Of a stretch of 64,000 bases of DNA, positions 60,485-64,000 are shown one piece after another. The stretch is from Blastocatellia bacterium UBA7656 (GTDB lineage Bacteria > Acidobacteriota > Blastocatellia > UBA7656). The notes below the pieces were generated by a model. It saw only the letters and a list, made by a program, of their open reading frames with translations. It was not told the origin of the DNA and searched no databases. The position numbers and the translations under genes were made by a program. How positions within the stretch are numbered: position 1 is the first letter of the stretch; each line of letters opens with the position of its first letter. The DNA is taken from the NCBI GenBank assembly GCA_002483445.1, contig DLHY01000155.1:1-64000 (forward strand), read 5' to 3'.

Positions 60485-60998
60485 GATCGCTCTTACAATT
60501 TTCATCGCGCTAATCGCGGAAATGCTGCTCTCGAAGAGGCTGTGGTTCTTTCAATATCTCGATCTGCCGCTGATAATCACGGTTTATTTCTCTTTGCAGC
60601 GCGCGCCCGTTCTGGGGATGATTACAGGGGCGGCGGCAGGAATCGCGGGCGACGCCGTAGACGGCGGAGTGCTTGGCACTGGCGGGTTCGCAAAAACTTT
60701 GCTCGGCTATATCATAGCCGTGTTGTCGATCAAGTTTCCGCTTCAGAACCCGTTGGCTCGACTCGCGGTCGTGGCAGTGGCGTCAACCGCCAGCACGATC
60801 ATCTACGTCGGATTGAACCTGATGCTCGACAGAGAGATTTCTTATATCGCCAACTGGATCGAGTTCAGCAGGGTTATGGGATGGAAGACGCTGACCGACA
60901 CGCTGGCTTCCGTTCCTGTGTTCTTCATTCTGGATCGCGTGTTTCCCGATCAGCCCGCCGCTTCGCGGATGGCTATAAAAAAGAGGTTCTATGAGTAA
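60471..60998 (+). CDS. mreD: rod-shape determining protein MreD
   Basis: 175 residues, five or six membrane helices, typical of MreD, with LDLPLIITVYFSLQRAP and the conserved GAAAGIAGDAVDGG segment. Part of the elongasome with MreC, PBP2 and RodA. The start lies in the second half of a tandem duplication, so its ribosome site is 19 bases away and translation may rely on the mini-frame just upstream. Overlaps mrdA by eight bases. Confidence 0.9.
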   Translation: MQTLKIALTIFIALIAEMLLSKRLWFFQYLDLPLIITVYFSLQRAPVLGMITGAAAGIAGDAVDGGVLGTGGFAKTLLGYIIAVLSIKFPLQNPLARLAVVAVASTASTIIYVGLNLMLDREISYIANWIEFSRVMGWKTLTDTLASVPVFFILDRVFPDQPAASRMAIKKRFYE

Positions 60999-62889
60999 TC
61001 AGAGCCTGAAAGAAGAGTCCTTCGATTTCGATCTGAGATTGAAAGGCATACTAATCGTCACAATAGGGATTTTCGTCATACTCGGCATAAGATTCTACTT
61101 TCTTCAGATTTCGCGGCATCACGATTTTCAGCAGCGGGCCGAGAACAATCGCATTCGTGAAATTCCCATACTCGCGCCGCGCGGCGCGATTTACGACCGC
61201 CAGGGCAGGACGCTCGTCGATAACACACCCGCTTACAATGTGGTGATTTATCCCGACCTCGTGAAAGACCCCGCTCAGACCATAGATGCGCTTGCGCGGT
61301 ACTTCGGAGTCGACCGCGAGCAGGTAGCCGCCGAGCTTCGCAACACAAATCGCTCGAAGTCTCTGCCCATACTCGTCAAGCAGAACGCAAGCATACCCGA
61401 CCGCCATTGGATAGCCGCTCACGGTTTCGATTACCCTGAGATAAATATCGAGCTTCAGCCTCAACGTCGCTATCCGCACGGCAAGCTTGCCGCGCACGTT
61501 CTCGGCTACATCGGAGAGATAAGCCCCAGACAACTCGAAGACCCCCGTTATGCTGAAGCCGGATACAAACCGGGCGACATCATAGGACTTTCGGGGATCG
61601 AGGCTTACTACGACAGGGATCTGCGCGGCGAAAACGGAATGAAGCGCGTTATGGTCGACAGTCGCGGCGTGCCGCTTGAGACGCTCGAAGAAATTCCTCC
61701 GAGAAAAGGGCGCGACATCTTCACCACGCTCGACATAGATATTCAGCAGGTCGCCGAAGAGACCTTCGACAACGCGGGTCAGCGAGGTGTGGCAATAGCG
61801 ATGAATCCGCAAAACGGCGAGATACTGGCCCTCTCCTCGCGCCCCGCCTACGATCCCAACATCTTCGCGCAGAACGTCATTTCATCGGGAGAGAAGCGCG
61901 CCGAAGTGATCGCGCTCATCCGCGACCCTGAACATCCGCTCTATAACAACGCCATTCAGGGGCGCTATCCGACAGGGTCGACGTGGAAACTGCTGATGGC
62001 GGCAGCCGCGCTCGAAGAAGGGATCATCACGCCCAAGGAGTCGAGCATAGTCTGCGGCGGCGGGATTCAGATGGGCAATCGCTTCGTTGGGTGCATGGGC
62101 AATCACGGCGCGCCCGCTATTCACCCGGCGATAGTTCATTCCTGCGACGGATATTTTTACCGCCTCGGATTGAAGATGGGCATAGACAAGATGCACGAGT
62201 GGGTAGTGAAATTCGGGGCAGGCGGGCGAACGGGAATAGACCTGCCTCACGAAGTGAAAGGATGGATACCCGACCGCGATTTCAAGCGCAAGCTGAATCC
62301 GAAAGACCCGGAATGGAAAGATTTCGACACCGTGCTTGCTTCCATAGGCCAGGGAACGGTTGCCATAACGCCTATGGAATTGTTGTATGCCGTGTCGGGC
62401 ATCATCGCAGAAGGACGTTACATCGCTCCTCATGTGATGAAGGAATTGCGCGACCCCGTGGAGCCGTACAAGGAAGAGATCGTTGAATTGAAACTCTCGA
62501 AAGAGACCATCGATATCGTGAGCTATGGCGCGTGGGGCGTGGTCAACGAAGGCGGGACGGCGGGCGGCCTGTTCCCGCGCGAACTCAACGTCGGAGGCAA
62601 GACCGGAACCGCTCAGGTGATAGCGAAAGAAAAAGTGCGCGGGAAAGAGCATCACGATCATGGATGGTTCATCTGCTTCGCGCCGCTTCACACTGAAGAA
62701 AAACCGGAAATCGCGGTAGTCGTGCTGACTCCTAATGGCGGATTCGGCGGCAAGGTGTCGGCTCCAAAGGCGAGGCAGATCATCGGCGCTTATTATTCGA
62801 AGAAGCTCAATCGCGCGGTCATACCTGAAATGGCGGGCCGATTCGGGCTGGAGCCATCGAAGGCGGAAATCTCGACTGCCCGACGGTGA
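60991..62889 (+). CDS. mrdA: penicillin-binding protein 2 (elongation transpeptidase)
   Basis: 632 residues. Membrane anchor (ILIVTIGIFVILGIRFYFLQI), pedestal domain, transpeptidase with YPTGSTWK (Ser nucleophile and Lys), HSCDGYFYRL (SxD form normal for PBP2) and KTGTAQ. It cross-links side-wall peptidoglycan with RodA. Complete. Translated together with mreD. A tandem repeat follows the stop. Confidence 0.95.
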   Translation: MSNQSLKEESFDFDLRLKGILIVTIGIFVILGIRFYFLQISRHHDFQQRAENNRIREIPILAPRGAIYDRQGRTLVDNTPAYNVVIYPDLVKDPAQTIDALARYFGVDREQVAAELRNTNRSKSLPILVKQNASIPDRHWIAAHGFDYPEINIELQPQRRYPHGKLAAHVLGYIGEISPRQLEDPRYAEAGYKPGDIIGLSGIEAYYDRDLRGENGMKRVMVDSRGVPLETLEEIPPRKGRDIFTTLDIDIQQVAEETFDNAGQRGVAIAMNPQNGEILALSSRPAYDPNIFAQNVISSGEKRAEVIALIRDPEHPLYNNAIQGRYPTGSTWKLLMAAAALEEGIITPKESSIVCGGGIQMGNRFVGCMGNHGAPAIHPAIVHSCDGYFYRLGLKMGIDKMHEWVVKFGAGGRTGIDLPHEVKGWIPDRDFKRKLNPKDPEWKDFDTVLASIGQGTVAITPMELLYAVSGIIAEGRYIAPHVMKELRDPVEPYKEEIVELKLSKETIDIVSYGAWGVVNEGGTAGGLFPRELNVGGKTGTAQVIAKEKVRGKEHHDHGWFICFAPLHTEEKPEIAVVVLTPNGGFGGKVSAPKARQIIGAYYSKKLNRAVIPEMAGRFGLEPSKAEISTARR

Positions 62890-62943
62890 GTCTTGAGAGT
62901 CTTGAGAGTTCAAACCATCCGACTCTATGGACTCGATAGACTT
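62889..62943. repeat. nonamer tandem repeat with opposed arm
   Basis: AGTCTTGAG repeated at 62889-62908, opposed by GACTCTATGGACTCGATAG at 62921-62939. Between mrdA and rodA. Confidence 0.6.
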
Positions 62944-63006
62944 CGAAGGTTAATATGCTGCTTGAGTGCATCCTTGAACCGCAGCCCCCTTCATGAGTAA
63001 ACGGCA

Positions 63007-64000
63007 ATGGTGGAACTGAAGAGAAAAACTTTGAGAGACATCGACTGGGCGCTTGTCGCGGCTCCCGTCGGGCTGACTCTTTTCGGCTGCCTCGGCATAT
63101 ACAGCACTGCGCCCAACCATGACTTCGTTAAAAAGCAGGTGATGTTTCTCGTCCTGGGGCTTGTCGTCGCTACGGTCGCTATGCTGACCGATTACCGAAA
63201 AGCCATCACTGAGATCGCGCCGTTCTTTTATGCAGCGACGCTCGTTCTTCTCGTCCTTGTCCTCTTCATAGGCGAAGAGATCAACGGCAACAAAGCGTGG
63301 CTGAGAATTCCCGGCCTGTTCGGATTTCAACCCTCGGAGTTCGCCAAGCTTGCGACCATAATGATGCTGGCGCGGTTTATGTCGCGCCCACGCACCGGGG
63401 CGCTTTCGATCAAGGACATGCTTGTGATGGCGGCAATCGTTTTGCCTCCGGTCATCCTCATCGCGCTCGGAAAAGACATCGGCACGATGCTCACATTCGG
63501 CGCGATACTCGGAGCGTTTTATTTTCTCGGCGGGTTGCGCAAAAGATGGCTGGTCGCGGGAATCATCGCCGTCGGAGTGGCGCTCGTCGCTATCTATCCG
63601 CACCTGAAGCCTTATCAGAGAGAACGTGTTGACGTGATTCTCAATCCCGAAAAAGCTGACCCTAGGGGCTACGGCTATCAGACTATTCAATCGATGGTGG
63701 CGGTCGGTTCGGGCGGCGTTTTGGGAAAAGGGATAGGCGAAGGCACGCAGGGCAAACTCGGTTTTCTGCCCTACGCCTATTCGGATTTCATAGGCGCGGT
63801 CGTCGCCGAAGAAACCGGATTCGTCGGCGTGCTGTTGATGATGACTCTCTACCTGACGCTGATTTATCGCCTGGTTCACATAGCCGAGGGCGCGCGAGAC
63901 CGCGCGGGCGCGCTGATGGTGATGGGGTTGGTCGCGCTCATCACTTTTCACATAGCCTGCAACCTCGGAATGGTCGTCGGGCTGATGCCGATTATGGGAA
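63007..64000 (+). CDS. rodA: RodA peptidoglycan glycosyltransferase, cut by the window end
   Basis: 331 codons are present and the frame is open at the edge. The start is ATG at 63007. Multiple membrane helices, WLRIPGLFGFQPSEFAKLAT and GKGIGEGTQGKLGFLPYAYSDFIGAVVAEE are hallmarks of the SEDS family; the ERVDVILNPE loop holds the catalytic region. It polymerises glycan strands and works with PBP2. The C-terminal helices are missing here. Confidence 0.93.
   Translation, partial: MVELKRKTLRDIDWALVAAPVGLTLFGCLGIYSTAPNHDFVKKQVMFLVLGLVVATVAMLTDYRKAITEIAPFFYAATLVLLVLVLFIGEEINGNKAWLRIPGLFGFQPSEFAKLATIMMLARFMSRPRTGALSIKDMLVMAAIVLPPVILIALGKDIGTMLTFGAILGAFYFLGGLRKRWLVAGIIAVGVALVAIYPHLKPYQRERVDVILNPEKADPRGYGYQTIQSMVAVGSGGVLGKGIGEGTQGKLGFLPYAYSDFIGAVVAEETGFVGVLLMMTLYLTLIYRLVHIAEGARDRAGALMVMGLVALITFHIACNLGMVVGLMPIMG

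Noticed and set aside
62130..62165. Missing SxN motif in PBP2
   Set aside because: SCD is the normal form of the second motif in the PBP2 subfamily, so it is not a defect.
61882..62913. 343-codon frame opposite mrdA
   Set aside because: Full overlap with a convincing PBP2, no ribosome site; shadow of codon bias.

Overview
The window is about 64 kb of a moderately GC-rich bacterial chromosome, gene-dense and Gram-negative in character. It carries a MreBCD/PBP2/RodA rod-shape operon, secreted enzymes with signal peptides, a YceI protein and a DacB-type D,D-peptidase. Fused E1 alpha/beta dehydrogenase, FHA-GAF-HD-GYP and CheA-REC proteins, stacked REC-PAS-kinase hybrids and intergenic spacers full of palindromic and short tandem repeats together suggest an Acidobacteriota genome, possibly class Blastocatellia. 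This placement is inference from gene content; no rRNA gene or other taxonomic marker is present.

Layout. 0-4 kb: two nucleotidyltransferase-fold (toxin-like) genes, one with a small overlapping companion, next to a secreted CocE-type hydrolase; a decayed 3' copy of that hydrolase gene and a 153-bp MITE lie among them. 4.5-15 kb: fused TPP-dependent E1 dehydrogenase, PBP4/DacB, a DHH phosphoesterase, an AT-rich pair of small membrane proteins, HU, a site-2 protease, a LOG-family protein, cysteine synthase and a secreted FG-GAP propeller. 15.1-15.8 kb is a gene graveyard (transposase tail plus a remnant of an extracellular protein). 15.8-28 kb: glycogen phosphorylase; an AT-rich three-gene export/thioredoxin module bracketed by 37-bp direct repeats; a single-domain response regulator and a small Cys-motif protein; a 4-alpha-glucanotransferase operon with a degenerate acyl-CoA ligase; a cyclase-family hydrolase; a SIS isomerase.

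28.2-42.1 kb is one co-directional chemosensory and phosphorelay cluster: response regulator, REC-PAS-kinase-REC hybrid, CheW, CheR-TPR, second CheW, CHASE3-HAMP methyl-accepting protein, CheA-CheW-REC, CheB, REC-kinase and a second REC-PAS-kinase-REC hybrid. No flagellar or pilus gene is present, so its output is unknown. 42-50.6 kb: YceI, dipeptidase E, a double cyclophilin, a two-gene operon of unknown function with a histone-H1-like tail, a HEAT protein, a small HTH/coiled-coil operon between 25-bp direct repeats, membrane proteins and a PfpI-family protein. 50.8-51.7 kb: an orphan pair of EutN/CcmL microcompartment vertex genes followed by an overlapping gene whose N-terminus resembles an encapsulation peptide and whose C-terminus is Cys-rich. 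51.8-58.4 kb: FHA-GAF-HD-GYP, a K+-channel-like protein, a zinc-ribbon protein, a PYROXD2-like flavoprotein, DinB and a GAF-GGDEF diguanylate cyclase. 58.4 kb to the end: mreB-mreC-mreD-mrdA-rodA, with rodA cut by the window edge.

The intergenic DNA is the most unusual part. At least three repeat families recur: inverted CTGGGAGCGC-type arms, palindromes around GGCTGCCAGCC, and short tandem repeats of 7-9 bases. The tandem repeats are usually laid out as two arms that are reverse complements of each other across a spacer. Some repeats end in a strong Shine-Dalgarno sequence and serve as the 5' leader of the next gene. No tRNA, rRNA or CRISPR array was found.
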